Of a stretch of DNA of 64,000 nt, positions 11,982 to 23,400 are shown piece after piece. The DNA lies in the NCBI GenBank assembly GCA_028386065.3, contig JAKUCV010000176.1, forward strand, positions 20,938 to 84,937. Reading direction: 5' to 3'. Origin of the DNA: Turnera subulata (lineage: Eukaryota > Streptophyta > Magnoliopsida > Malpighiales > Passifloraceae). Each line of letters starts with the position of its first letter. The first letter of the stretch is position 1. Position numbers and translations under genes: made by a program. Under the pieces are notes generated by a model. That model saw only the letters and a program-made list of their open reading frames with translations, was not told the origin of the DNA and searched no databases.

Positions 11982-12146
11982 TGTGATGACCCAATTCCCA
12001 CATCGGAAGTGAGTGAGAGAGGTTTTGGGCATATACACACCAAGTTATTGGCTACCAAATAACCTCAAGCCTAAACTTTTTGGCTACGTGGTTTCGGCCC
12101 AACTTTGGAGGTTATTATAGGCCAATCGATTACTTGGGCCATGACA
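11982..12146 (+). repeat. TRIM 3' LTR
   Basis: 165 bp, TGTGATGACCC...CCATGACA, preceded by a polypurine tract and followed by the CTCTT target duplication. Confidence 0.92.
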
Positions 12147-12315
12147 CTCTTTTCATGTCTAGTAAGACTTGCCAAGTCTTTTAGTAGAAACCTTCTACAA
12201 GAAGGGAAATTCGAAACTAGTAGACAAAAGAAGCAACAGTACCAAACCCAGCTACTTCGGGGCTAGAGGCACCGCATGAATTTTCTTGGGGATTAAGTAT
12301 TTCCTATTAAATTTA

Positions 12316-13156
12316 GGATTAAAGCGTTTTTTTCGTCCCTGTGTAAGGCCTCAAAGTTGGATTTCATCCTCGTGTAGGTTTTTGGCCTCTTTTCACCCCC
12401 CCGTTCGACCCGTTTGGTTCGTCCGGCGAAAATCGCTGACGTGGCACATTTTTTGGTGCCACATAAGATTTTCGGGTCCCACTTGTCAGGAAAAACTCAA
12501 AACCAAACCAGGATCCACCCAACCGGTTCTGCCCACCTAAATAACCCGGGACCCAAAATATAATTTTATTATTTTTAATTATATAAATAATTTAAATAAT
12601 AAAATTAGCCTATTTCTAAAATAATAAACATAATATATATTTTTTATTTTATATATAATAAACAAATTTCACAAAATAAAAAATCAAAAATCAAAAAATT
12701 AAAATTTGAAGGGTATGATGCATATTATGTTTTATTATTTTAAAATAAAATTTTTTTACTAAATATAAAATATAAAATTTGAATGGTTTGATGTATATTA
12801 TGTTTTATTATGTTAAAATAAAAATATTTTATTTTGTGATTTTTTTATTAAATATAAAATATAAAATTTAAATAGTTTGATGTATATTATGTTTTATTTT
12901 TTTAAAATAAAATTTTTTTATTTAGGTGGGGGGAACCGGTCGGGTGGATCCTGGTTTGGTTTCGAGTTTTTCTTGATATGTGGGACCCAAAAATCTGATG
13001 TGGCACCAAAAAATGTGCCACGTCACCGATTTTCGCCGGATTCTGCCCGGACGAACCAAACGGGTCGAACGGAGGGATGAAAAGTGGCCAAAAATCTACA
13101 CAAGGATGAAATCCAATTTTGAGGCCTTACACAGGGACGAAAAAACACTTTAATCC
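12316..13156. mobile_element. Mutator-like non-autonomous element with long TIRs, 841 bp
   Basis: Inverted repeats of about 230 bp lie at 12316-12543 and about 12924-13156. Both ends start GGATTAAAG(C/T)GTTTTTT read inwards. The element is flanked by an exact 10-bp duplication, ATTAAATTTA (12306-12315 and 13157-13166). A 9-11-bp duplication with long TIRs is the signature of Mutator-like elements. The arms carry CGTCCCTGTGTAAGGCCTCA and TGACGTGGCACATTTTTTGG. The AT-rich centre has no transposase frame, so it depends on one encoded elsewhere. Confidence 0.9.
12695..12922. repeat. Three degenerate tandem units inside the Mutator-like element
   Basis: The word AAAATTTGAAGGGTATGATG and its variants, each followed by ATTATGTTTTATT, recur near 12699, 12774 and 12862 with 76-88-bp spacing. 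They make up most of the loop between the two TIRs. Confidence 0.7.
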
Positions 13157-13215
13157 ATTAAATTTATGTGTATAAGTATGACCAATGTCAAAGGGATTTA
13201 TAGATGGTGATATAT

Positions 13216-13400
13216 TATACAAACACAAGATATGATAGAAATTAGGGATACAAACTCGATACCCTGGTGCAGTATATTATAGGCACAAAAGTGGTGTTGT
13301 ACTTGGATTACAGTACTTAAAGGATATATGATAGAGTACACAGCTACATTACAATGGTTATCATATTTGATAACCTTCACACTAATCCTTATCACTAATA
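13216..13400 (-). repeat. 3' LTR of the Ale-like element
   Basis: 185 bp matching 24515-24701 in the same orientation, including GGGATACAAACTCGATACCC in both. The polypurine tract lies just to its right on the minus strand. Confidence 0.85.
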
Positions 13401-13429
13401 TGCCCCCGCAAATTCGACCTGGTAAAGAA

Positions 13430-15371
13430 TAAAGGTTGACTTTGTCTCGATTGGCTTGGAAGCGTGCTGTGGTTAGAGGTTTTGTTAAAACATCGGCGAC
13501 CTGATCTTTGCTGCTGATGAACTAAACTTGGAGGTTCCCTTGAGCAGCTTATTCACGAACAAAATGGAAGACAATCTCAAAATGCTTGGTGTGGACATGC
13601 AAGGTTGGATTATAACTAAGAAAGGTAGCACCCAAATTATCACACCACAAGATAGGCTTAGGAACTGAAGCCCTCAACTCCGGAAGCAACGTCTTTACTC
13701 ACATCAACTTAACTGTACCATCGGCCAGCGCCTTGTATTCGGCCTCCATAGAGGATCGAGCAACTATGCGTTGCTTTCGAGATGCCCAAGCAATAAAATT
13801 ACCACCAGGAAACACACAAAAGTAGATTTTCTATTATCATTAGTCCCTACCCATTCAACATCAGTGTAAACCTGAATATCACAGGCAGTGATGCGCCCCA
13901 GATTAAGATCTTAAGAGATAGTGTGCTTCAAATACTTCAAAATTCGTTTTACTGCAACAAGATGATCGTGAGTGGGAGGATTCATAAATTGATTGACCTG
14001 GCCAACCAAGTAAGCAATATCAGGCCGAGTTATGGCATGATATTGTACGAATGTTTGATATAGTATCGGATCAGAAAAAGGGTCCCCATGTGATTTGCAT
14101 AACACATGTGCAGCAGAGGCAAGGGTCTGTACTGGTTTACAGTTGTCCAACCCAGCTTTCTTCAACAAATCATGAATTTATTTCTATTGAATAAGAGTAA
14201 TACCTAACTTATCATAAGCAACCTCAACACCCTGAAAGTAAGCAGACCGGCTAAGATCACGTAGTGCAAAGGTAGTTCTAAGAGTTTGGATAAGACGTTG
14301 AGCAAACACAGGGTTATTGCCCTGACTATAATGTCATCAACATAGATTAAGAAATAGACCTTGAATGGCGATTGATTATACACCAGAAGCAAAGGATCTG
14401 ACTTCGATATTTGGAACTCTTGAGTAAGAAGAAAGTCACTCAATCTCGAATTCTAGGCCCAGGATGCTTGCTTTAACTTGTACAAAGACTTATTCGAAAA
14501 ACAACCATGATTCTTTTTGGATTCATCAATGAACCCTTGGGGCTGCACCATGTACACTCGTTCTCTTAAGAGACCATGCAAAAATGCATTCCGAACATCA
14601 AACTGTTTAATAGTCCAATTGAACATGAGAGAAAGAGAGAGAACAACGTGAATGGTTGTGGGTTTGACAACATAACTGAAGGTTTCATTGTAGTCAAGAC
14701 CAGCACACTGATGAAATCCCTTTGCTACTAGTCTTGTTTTATACCGTTCAATACTGGAATTAGGGTTTTGTTTGATCCGGTAGACCCACTTGCACCTGAC
14801 CAGATTCATGCCTGCCCGATATGGAACTAAGTCCCTGGTTAGTTTTTTATCAAAGCGTTCATCTCCTCGATTATAGCTCCTCGCAATTCAACATGCTTGT
14901 GAACACTGGTATAACAACTTGGTTCCTCGGTAGGTTTGGAGTCAATTTCAGCAATATGGGATGAAGGAGAGTATTTTTGTGTATTTTTGTGGTGGATTTG
15001 GATGTTGGCGAAGAACCATCTTAAGTTGATGAATTGGTGGTGGTGGTAGGGTGGGAGTGAGAGAAGAAGAAGATGGATCAGAAACAAGAACTGGAGAAAG
15101 GAAGAGTTTGAGAGGGAGAGGGACACGACAATTTGGATGTGCCAGAGGCTAGAGGAGGAGATTTAGCTGAATAGGGACTCGAAAGCTGTCCTGGTTGTAG
15201 AGAAGGAAAGAAAACTATGAAGGGCACAAAAGTCCATGAGGTTGGGGTAGTAGTGGATTGAGACACAGAGACCGAATGAGTGCGCAGAGGGAAAATATTT
15301 TCATGAAATTGCGCATGGCGTGCAACATAAAACTTGTGGTTGTTGTAATCATAACAACGATAATCTAGATG
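13430..15371 (-). pseudogene. Ale-like pol remnant: integrase tail, reverse transcriptase, RNase H
   Basis: Read leftwards. 14809-14453 encodes the start of reverse transcriptase (KWVYRIK, RLVAKGFHQ, DVRNAFLHG, SLYKLKQ). 14443-14204 gives the YVDDIIV catalytic motif. 14168-13911 is the connection region (RPDIAYLVGQVNQF, then VKRILKYLKHT). 13830-13430 gives an RNase H stretch with SSMEAEYKALAD and TKHFEIVFHFVRE. Frames change several times and stops occur, so no product is possible. The break at 15371 is where the Tork-like element entered, and the rest of integrase resumes at 20745. Confidence 0.85.
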
Positions 15372-15446
15372 GTGAGTGTTGAATAGTGGTGTGGGTTTTG
15401 GTATCCCACATCGTTTAAGGAGTTGAAGTAAGGGGTTAGAAAATCC

Positions 15447-15454
15447 TATAAATA
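15447..15454 (+). promoter_or_regulatory. TATA box of the Tork-like LTR
   Basis: TATAAATA preceded by C and followed by an AGACCCCCC stretch, about 70 bp after the LTR start. This is the expected U3 promoter driving the genomic RNA. The same box lies in the 3' LTR near 20221. A second TATAAAAA at about 15534 is a weaker candidate. Confidence 0.65.
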
Positions 15455-15653
15455 AGACCCCCCACCTCCCTTTAGTATCATCCCAAAAACATTAGAGTAC
15501 ATTGTATCCTCACAATTGTACTAACTTTTCTCCTATAAAAAGAGCAGTGCTCCGGAGACGTAGGCATAATTGGCCGAACTCCGTTAACAATTTTAGTGTG
15601 TTCTTTCTTTTATTATTCTGCCTTTAATTTCCGCATTTATTTAGTATTCAATA

Positions 15654-15763
15654 TTGGCCGGCTAAGCCGCCTTATCTCTTTGTTGGCCGGCTAAGCCGCC
15701 TTATTTCTTTGTTGGCTGGCAAAGCCGCCTTGCTTCATTTGTTGGCCGGCTAAGCCGCCTTTT
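15654..15763 (+). repeat. 29-bp minisatellite in the 5' LTR, four units
   Basis: TTGGCCGGCTAAGCCGCC units start at 15654, 15683, 15712 and 15742 (periods 29, 29, 30). Unit three is altered to TTGGCTGGCAAAGCC. Each intact unit contains the inverted repeat GGCTnAGCC and could form a small hairpin in RNA. It lies downstream of the TATA box, so it would be in the transcript leader. Confidence 0.9.
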
Positions 15764-15983
15764 GTCGGGTGAAGTTGTGAATTAAAACACTGTGCAAGTA
15801 AGTCCTGTCTAGGAGGCTGGGTTTTAAGTGAACCATAGTTCCTCCAGTCTTTCCTGGGGATTTATCTTGGAATGATAATTCTGTCTAAGGAGATAGGCTA
15901 GGCCATCTTTCCTGGGAATTATCGAATCAGTTCAATTCACTAGTTTGTAGTTGTGGGGAAATTACCCGAGTTTTCCCAACAAG

Positions 15984-15996
15984 TGGTAGCGGAGCC
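15984..15996 (+). other. Primer-binding site of the Tork-like element
   Basis: TGGTAGCGGAGCC two bases after the 5' LTR, related to the initiator-methionine-tRNA 3' end used by many plant copia elements. The same 13-mer follows LTR ends at 56653 and, shortened, at 59099. Confidence 0.85.
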
Positions 15997-16052
15997 GAAG
16001 GTTCGTCCTTTGGGCTATTTGTAATTGTTGAATACTATCTTTTGATTTTGTA

Positions 16053-19000
16053 ATGGCGGAAGCAGGTTCAAAACAGGCTACATCAAGTATACAATCAGGA
16101 GAGATGGTTTCCACATCCAGATGGTCGAGGATCCCAGTATCTAGTTCGAAGCTTGCTGTGGAGATATTTGACGGTACCGGTCATTTTGGCATGTGGCAGT
16201 GTGAGGTCCTTGACTCGCTATTCCAGCAGGGACTTGATGTTGCTATTGAAGAAGAAAAACCTGACGATATCAGTGACAAGGAGTGGGCCGATGTAAACAA
16301 GTTGGCATGCGGAACAATTCGATCATGCTTGTCCAGGGAGCAGAAATATGCTTTCAAAAATGAAGTTTCTGCACACAAACTGTGGAAGGCATTGGAAGAC
16401 ACTTTCTTGAAGAAAAGTGGTCAAAATAAGCTTCTGATGAAGAAGAGATTGTTCCGGTTCGAGTATCGACCAGGTTCTACGATGAATGAACACATTACTC
16501 TGTTTAAAAAGTTAGTAGCAGACCTGTTCAATTTGGATGTTATATTTGAAGACGAAGACTTGGCTTTGATGCTGTTATCTTCTCTTCCCGAAGAGTTCGA
16601 GCACTTGGAGACAACATTACTTCATGGGAAGGAGAATGTATCCTTAGAGGCTGTATGTTCGGCTTTGTACAGTCATGAGTTGAGACAGCAGGACAAAATG
16701 AAGAGCAAAGCAACTGCAGCAGATGAAGCTTTAGTGGCTAGAGGACAACAGCAAAGCCAGTCAAAGGGGAGAAGAGGAAGATCCAAGTCGAGAAGCAGAG
16801 TTGCCAAAGATGAATGTGCCTTTTGTCATGAGAAAGGCCATTGGAAGAAAGACTGTCCGACGTTGAAAAAGAAGGAAAAGACTCCACAAGATGCAAATGT
16901 TGCAGAATGCAAGAGTGATGCAGAGTCAGAAGTCTCTTTGGTTGGTTCACCCTCAACATCACAAGCAGATGAGTGGATTTTGGATTCTGGTTGCACCTAC
17001 CATATGTGCCCCATTCGGGAATGGTTCTTTGACCTTGAAGAGCTCAATGGTGGGGTTGTTTTCATGGGCAATGACAATCCATGTAAAACAGTCGGGATAG
17101 GTTCAATCAAGCTGAAAAATCGTGATGGATCCACCAGAATTTTGAGAGAAGTTCGATATGTTCCAGAGTTGAAGAAGAATCTCATCTCTTTGGGGGCTTT
17201 AGAATCAAAAGGCCTAGTTGTCACTATCAGAGATGGAATTCTTAAAGCAACGTCAGGAACATTGGTGATGTTAAAAGGTATGAGGAAGAATAATCTGTAT
17301 TACTACCAAGGTAGTACAGTAATTGGGGCAGTCGCAGCAGTAACTTCTGGAAGCAAGAAAGATGCAGAGGCAACGAAGTTGTGGCATATGCGTTTGGGAC
17401 ATGCTGGTGAAAAATCCTTGCAGATTCTTGCCAAGCAGGGATTGTTGAAAGGTACGAAGACTTGCAAATTGGAATTTTGTGAGCATTGTGTTGCGAGAAA
17501 GCAACGAAGAGTGAAGTTTGGCACTGCTATCCATGATACCAAGGGGATTTTGGACAATGTGCATTCAGATGTGTGGGGACCTTCCAAGACTCCATCTCTT
17601 GGAGGTAGGCACTATTTTGTCACCTTTGTTGATGATTTTTCCAGAAGAGTGTGGGTGTTTACGATGAAGAAGAAGGACGAGGTGTTTGGAATTTTCCTTA
17701 AGCGGAAAGCTCAAGTTGAAAACCAGACAGGGAGGAGGATTAAAATTCTCCGAACAGACAATGGTGGAGAATATACGAGTGATCATTTCTTGAAGATATG
17801 CCAAGATTGTGGCATAGTTCAGCACTTCACAGCCATAAAAACACCACAGCAGAATGGGGTGTCAGAGCGTATGAACAAGACATTGGTGGAGAAAGTTCGT
17901 TGTATGCTGTCTAATGCTGGGCTAGGCAGAAATTTCTGGGCTGAGGCTGTGACATATGCTCAACATCTTGTTAATCGGTTGCCACATTCTGTTTTAAGTG
18001 GCAAGACCCCTTTGAAGGTATGGTCTGGAAAACCTGCTACAGATTATGATTCTTTGCGTGTGTTTGGCTCCACTGCATACTACCATGTAAATGAATCAAA
18101 GTTAGATCCACGAGCAAAGAAGGCTCTATTTATGGGTCTTAATGCTGGAGTGAAGGGATACCGTCTTTGGTGTCTAGAGGCAAAGAAGACTATTATCAGC
18201 AGGGATGTTACCTTTGATGAATCTGCCATGTTGACTAAGGTAAATCCAGAAGAAGCTGGTGGTACTTCACAGCAGGTGGAGTGTGTATCAAAGCAGGTGG
18301 AGTTTGAGCCTACTATGGTGATCCCAGCTAAGAGCACCAATGGTGACTCTCCATTGACAGAGGAAGAGTCAGATGAAGAAGAGGTTCCGGCCCAAGAACC
18401 TACGCAGCAGTTCGAGTCAATTGCCACTAGTAGACCGAGACGAGAAAGAAGAAAACCAGAACGTCTCATCGAAACGGTGGCCTATGCACTTCCAGTCATT
18501 GATGATGTTCCTTCCACTTTTTCAGAAGCCATTCGGAGTTCTGAAAGTAGCAGTTGGAAAGGGGCAATGGAGGAGGAGATGGAATCTCTTCAGAAGAACA
18601 AAACATGGAAGTTGACACAACTACCGAAGGGAAAGAAGGCAATTGGATGCAAATGGGTATTTGCTAAAAAGGAAGGATTTCCTGACAAGAGTAATGTTCG
18701 TTACAAGGCAAGATTGGTGGCTAAAGGCTATGCTCAGAAGGAGGGAATTGATTATAATGAGGTATTTTCTCCAGTTGTGAAGCATTCCTCCATTAGAATT
18801 TTGTTGGCCTTGGTAGCACAGTTGAATTTGGAGCTAGCTCAACTTGATGTGAAGACTGCATTCTTACACGGTGACTTGAAGGAGGAAATCTATATGACTC
18901 AGCCCGATGGATACATAGTTGCTGGTGAAGAAAATTGGGTGTGTAAACTAGACAAGTCGTTGTACGGTTTGAAGCAATCACCAAGACAGTGGTACAAATG

Positions 19001-20057
19001 ATTTGACAAGTTTATGTTGGGTCAGAAGTACACAAGAAGCAAATACGACCATTGTGTGTATTTGAGAAGACTACAAGATGGGTGCTACATCTATCTACTC
19101 TTATACATTGATGATATGCTGATAGCTGCAAAGAGCCAAGTTGAAATTGACAAGTTGAAGGCTCAGTTGAGTAGAGAGTTCGAGATGAAGGATTTGGGAG
19201 AAGCCAAGAAGATTCTTGGTATGGAGATAAGCAGAGACAGAGAGGGAGGCAAGCTTTGGCTGACACAAAAAGAGTATTTGAAGAAAGTACTACAATGTTT
19301 TGGCATGAATGAAGGGTCAAAACCTGTAGGTACTCCGCTTGCTCCTCATTTGAAGCTTAGTAGCCAGTTATCTCCGCAGACAGATGAAGAAAGAGAATAC
19401 ATGGCAAAAGTCCCTTATGCCAATGTAGTCGGAAGCTTGATGTATGCAATGGTGTGTACGGGACTGGATATTTCACAAGCTGTTAGTGTTGTGAGTAGAT
19501 ATATGCATTATCCTGGCAGAGGTCATTGGCAAGCTATGAAATGGATTCTTCTGTATATCAAAGATACCGTATATGAATCACTTGGTCAAGGAGTTATTGG
19601 ATATTGTGATTCTAACTATGCAGGAGATTTGGATAAGCGAAGATCGACAACGGGCTATTTGTTCACTTTAGCAAAAGCCCCTGTTAGTTGGAAGTCCACT
19701 TTACAGTCAACGGTGGCTTTGTCTACAACAGAGGCAGAGTATATGGCTATTACAGAAGCTGTGAAGGAGGCAATTTGGCTTCATGGGTTGCTAAAAGACT
19801 TGGGGGTTGGTCAGAAACAACTTGTGGTATATTCTGACAGTCAGAGTGCTATTCATTTAGCAAAGAATCAAGTCTTTCATGCAAGGACGAAACACATTGA
19901 TGTTCGCTATCATTTTGTGCGAGAAATTCTCGAAGAAGAAGAGATACTTCTCCAGAAGATTTTGACTACGGAGAATCCTGCAGATATGATGACCAAGGTG
20001 GTGACAAGGGCCAAGTTTAAACATTGTTTAGACTTGGTCAATATCCTGCATATTTGA
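16053..20057 (+). pseudogene. Tork-like gag-pol polyprotein, one in-frame stop
   Basis: Encodes the full set needed for retrotransposition in cytoplasmic particles and nuclear integration. Gag (UBN2-type) occupies residues 1-250. A zinc knuckle C-x2-C-x4-H-x4-C starts near residue 255. Protease has DSG at 311-313. The GAG-pre-integrase region has WHMRLGH and CEHC, followed by the integrase core with TDNGGEY and [10 protein letters not shown]. Reverse transcriptase runs from KWVFAKKEG to YIDDM (19103-19117). RNase H spans about 19590-20000 with [11 protein letters not shown] and [13 protein letters not shown]. The start ATG 16053 is the first after the primer-binding site. A TGA at 18999-19001, after QWYK in reverse transcriptase, interrupts the otherwise continuous 1335-codon frame. 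It fits a CGA-to-TGA change, typical of decay of a methylated CpG. The frame continues in phase beyond it. Confidence 0.95.
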
Positions 20058-20140
20058 GTTGGCGCCAGATGGCGCAAGTTGGAAGCACTGTTCTTTGTTT
20101 GGTTGAGAAGATAGAGGTTTGGTGGAACTACAAAAACCCA

Positions 20141-20149
20141 AGGTGGAGA
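20141..20149 (+). other. Polypurine tract of the Tork-like element
   Basis: AGGTGGAGA, ending one base before the 3' LTR. It is the expected plus-strand priming site for reverse transcription. Confidence 0.8.
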
Positions 20150-20150
20150 T

Positions 20151-20744
20151 TGTTGAATAGTGGTGTGGGTTTTGGTATCCCACATCGTTTAAGGAGTTGA
20201 AGTGAGGGGTTAGAAAATCCTATAAATAAGACCCCCCACCTCCCTTTAGTATCATCCCAAATAAGAGTACATTGTATCCTCACAATTGTACTAATTCTTC
20301 TCCTATAAAAAGAGCAGTGCTCCGGAGACGTAGGCATAATTGGCCGAACTCCGTTAACAATTTTAGTGTGTTCTTTCTTTTATTATTCCGCCTTTAATTT
20401 CCGCATTTATTTAGTATTCAATATTGGCCGGCTAAGCCGCCTTATCTCTTTGTTGGCCGGCTAAGCCGCCTTATTTCTTTGTTGGCTGGCAAAGCCGCCT
20501 TGCTTCATTTGTTGGCCGGCTAAGCCGCCTTTTGTCGGGTGAAGTTGTGAATTAAAACACTGTGCAAGTAAGTCCTGTCTAGGAGGCTGGGTTTTAAGTG
20601 AACCATAGTTCCTCCAGTCTTTCCTGGGGATTTATCTTGGAATGATAATTCTGTCTAAGGAGATAGGCTAGGCCATCTTTCCTAGGAATTATCGAATCAG
20701 TTCAATTCACTAGTTGAGGGGAAATTACCCGAGTTTCCCCAACA
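20151..20744 (+). repeat. 3' LTR of the Tork-like element
   Basis: 594 bp, nearly identical to 15377-15981, with the four minisatellite units at 20424-20533. It is followed by the GTGAG duplication at 20745-20749. Confidence 0.95.
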
Positions 20745-21426
20745 GTGAGGACTATAACCATGGAAAATACATGACCTTGAATGATAATTGACCTTATGAC
20801 AACTATATGGACGTAGAAAGGGAAAACATAAGCATCCAAAAACACGAAGGAATGTGTAATCATAAGAGTGTTTATACAAATTCTAACATGGAGATAGATT
20901 TTGTTTGACAGAAGAAGGCCAACGATTAATTAAGAAAACTGTCGTTTCAAAAGAGAAATGCCAAAACTTCATAGGTATCTGAGCAGTAGCCATAAGAGTT
21001 AGTCTAGTTTTGACTATATGATAGTGCCAACGTTTGATTGCAACTTGTTGTTCATGGGTGTGAGGACACAATATTATACAGTGGTGGATACCATTGTTGA
21101 TAAAATAACTGTTAATCTCTCGATATTCTCCACCCCATTCAGTTTGCATAGCTTTAATTTTCCTATCAAATTCCCACTTAACACGCTTTTGAAAAAATAG
21201 AAAACGTTAAACACATCAGAGTTATGAGTAATGTGGAAAAACTAGATATGTTTACTAAAGTCATCAAGAGACAAAACATAATAACGATGACCATCACTAC
21301 TGGGTGTAGGAGATGGCCCCAGATGTCACTATAGAGCAAATCAAATTGACTTTGTACTCGTTCATTCGAAACAGGAAGATGCATCCTAGTCAGTTTACCT
21401 AAAGGACAATGAGAACAAGACACTAG
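20745..21426 (-). pseudogene. Ale-like integrase remnant
   Basis: Minus-strand frames encode integrase-like segments: CSHCPLGKLTRMHLP and DLLYSDIWG (21420-21340), then WGGEYREI near 21130 and FWHFSFETTVFLINR near 20970. The segment at 20879-20697 has FGCLCFP and downstream words of the integrase C-terminal part. Several stops and frameshifts occur. The left end abuts the Tork-like element and the right end abuts solo LTR B. Confidence 0.8.
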
Positions 21427-22944
21427 TGTGAGGACCCGGGCTAGAAAATTTCTAACATCCTCACCTGATTCTTTCATTCTTATTAAATAATTAATGCAGT
21501 CGCCACCATATTTTTATTTCTTGAAAAAATCCAGGAAAAAACCATTGTCCATCATTCCTTTTTAGGCAACATATCTTAGGCAATAGTAAATGAGACTGAT
21601 CTTTAGCAAACCAGAGATTGTTGGATTCGGGGGTTCGTCAAGGGTAGAAAGTTGTTAGTCACCTACCCATGTTGGGGGGAAACTTTGTGCATTGAAAAGT
21701 TGAATGGTATGCCTTATGGGTGTGTGCATAACATGGAAACAAAACACAACAACAAAAAAAATCAAATCTAAAAGCAAAAGCAGAAAATAAAACATAATTG
21801 AGCTTTAGTTTCCACCACTAGAAACCACCTACGTACCCCGACAACTGGGTTCAAATCTCACGTTCTTCTTACAGGATATCGTACAGCAATCACATCATCA
21901 TCAGTAGCAACATATCAACAACAATCATCAGCAAACAAAAATAAAAAAGGAATCTAGATTACCTCTTGTAGCCCTCCTCTAGCTCTTTGCTTTGGGTCAA
22001 TTCTAACCCAAATTCTTTATCACTTCTTAGCTTTACCTTGATCTCCTCTTGCTGACTCCTTGATGCTCCTTTCAACGAAATTCTTGCAGAATAACCTTCC
22101 TAAAAAGTGTTTCTAGGCTTGGAGAAATAGGGCTTCTCCCAACACTCAAGCTTGTGGGGTGTATGCTCTCTAGAGTTTATGACCTCATGGAAGTGAACAG
22201 GGGCTCTATTTATAGAGTTTTGGGAGAACAAAGGTCGTCGACCTCTTAATGAGCAGGATTCTTGGTGAAAAACATGACCAAAAATGCGTAGGATTGAATT
22301 AATGGTCGAAAATCTTACAAAACCGCGTAACAGTGACGCATGACCGCCGGATGCCTGGCGATCTTGATGGGATGACTGCTAGCGCCTGGCGGCCTTCCAT
22401 ATAGGATCGCCGGGCTTGGAGATGACCGCCTGACCTGTTTTCCTATTATATCTCCTTGACTTTTTTAGCCCTGATTCTAATTAATCTCGGCCTCACTTGA
22501 TTGTCACATACAATTAAAAGGTTATCAGACCAGAATATACTATTTTCTTGATTACTACTCCTAAACTTTTCAATTATCATGAATACACCCTAATTACTTA
22601 CCTTCCACACTCTTTTTACCATAAACACACATTCCATAAAAAATCAGAGCAAAATTGGGATGCAAGAAATGTGTTTCTACGGGCAAAACTCCTGTGGGCT
22701 CCCATATTTTATTAATTGAGCCTCTAATTTATTCTATACCCAAAATTAAGTCATCTAATTAATCTTGGGTTAGAATATACTGAAAATTCCAAAACAAAAT
22801 GTGAATGGTCAAATTTTCTTTAGGGCTCTGCCCCACACCCAGGCAAGGGCGCTACCGTGCTGACTCTACGCAGTGTCCTATGTTGCGAAGAAGTTTAAAT
22901 GACTTTATTCACATAATATGGGTGGTCAAATTTGAGTGTCCACG
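21427..22944 (-). mobile_element. Solo LTR B of the TGTGAACACCC family
   Basis: Plus-strand TGTGAGGACCCGGG at the left and TTTGAGTGTCCACG at the right are the inverted ends of LTR A. Flanking bases ACTAG (21422-21426) and CCTAG (22945-22949) are a target duplication with one mismatch. The LTR interrupts the Ale-like pol between the GAG-pre-integrase and integrase regions, and the reading on both sides joins without loss. The TATA box on the minus strand is the complement of CTATTTATAG near 22212, and the palindromic module is at 22338-22440. Confidence 0.88.
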
Positions 22945-23400
22945 CCTAGACTCTGATGAAGAACAATCGAATGAACATGACTAGTAAGGATTTGTTGTTG
23001 GACCTGATTTTGCGATTGCCCCATTCTTCTTTGCTATACAAGTGGTTCGACACGAACAACCATGAAAGCTTCCAGTCACTAGTTTATTGTTGCGGGAGAT
23101 AACTGATACAGGCCATCAATGCTCGGGCCAGTTAACAGGGTTTTCTAGGTAGCCTGATCCTTAAAATAAAAATAGTGAGGTTGAAATTCAAAATAAACAT
23201 GGTTATCTTGTGCAAACTTTTGCTCAGAAAGAAGGGATTTAGTGATGGATGGTACATGAAGAATGTTATCTAAACGAAGTTGTTTGAGAGGAGTAGAGAG
23301 GACCTTACTGCCTACTATGGAAAAATTTGCCCTATTACCCACTTGCAAAGAGTCACCACCATTATAGTCGTCATAGTCGTGAAATTAATTAACATCTGAT
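22945..23400 (-). pseudogene. Ale-like protease/GAG-pre-integrase remnant
   Basis: The minus-strand frame 23348-23145 contains LRLDNILHVPSITKSLLS, the conserved stretch between copia protease and GAG-pre-integrase, followed by FAQDNHVYFEF. The protease active-site region just upstream is decayed. It continues into the integrase remnant once solo LTR B is removed. Confidence 0.75.

Larger units (their letters stand above)
11645..12146 (+). mobile_element. TRIM (terminal-repeat retrotransposon in miniature), 502 bp
   Basis: Two direct 165-bp LTRs (11645-11809 and 11982-12146) both begin TGTGATGACCCAA and end in GACA. A primer-binding site TGATAGCGGAGCC lies at 11813-11825, a few bases after the first LTR, and a purine tract AAGGAATGGGAGAA directly precedes the second. 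Five bases, CTCTT, are duplicated exactly at 11640-11644 and 12147-12151. The 172-bp interior codes for nothing, as expected of a TRIM, which must borrow proteins from autonomous elements. The LTRs differ at roughly one base in five, so the insertion is old. Confidence 0.93.
15377..15981 (+). repeat. 5' LTR of the Tork-like element
   Basis: 605 bp, starting TGTTGAATAGTGG and ending TTTTCCCAACA. It contains a TATA box and four TTGGCCGGCTAAGCCGCC units. Compared with the 3' LTR it keeps a short CATTA stretch near 15490 and an extra TGTAGT segment near 15944. Confidence 0.95.
15377..20744 (+). mobile_element. Ty1/copia element, Tork/Tnt1-like, nearly intact, 5368 bp
   Basis: Complete structure: 5' LTR 15377-15981, primer-binding site TGGTAGCGGAGCC at 15984-15996, one gag-pol frame 16053-20057 broken by a single stop, polypurine tract AGGTGGAGA ending at 20149, 3' LTR 20151-20744, and an exact 5-bp target duplication GTGAG (15372-15376 and 20745-20749). 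LTRs differ by about six substitutions and a few small indels, so it is a fairly young insertion, by far the best preserved element of the window. It sits in antisense orientation inside integrase of the Ale-like element. Confidence 0.96.
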
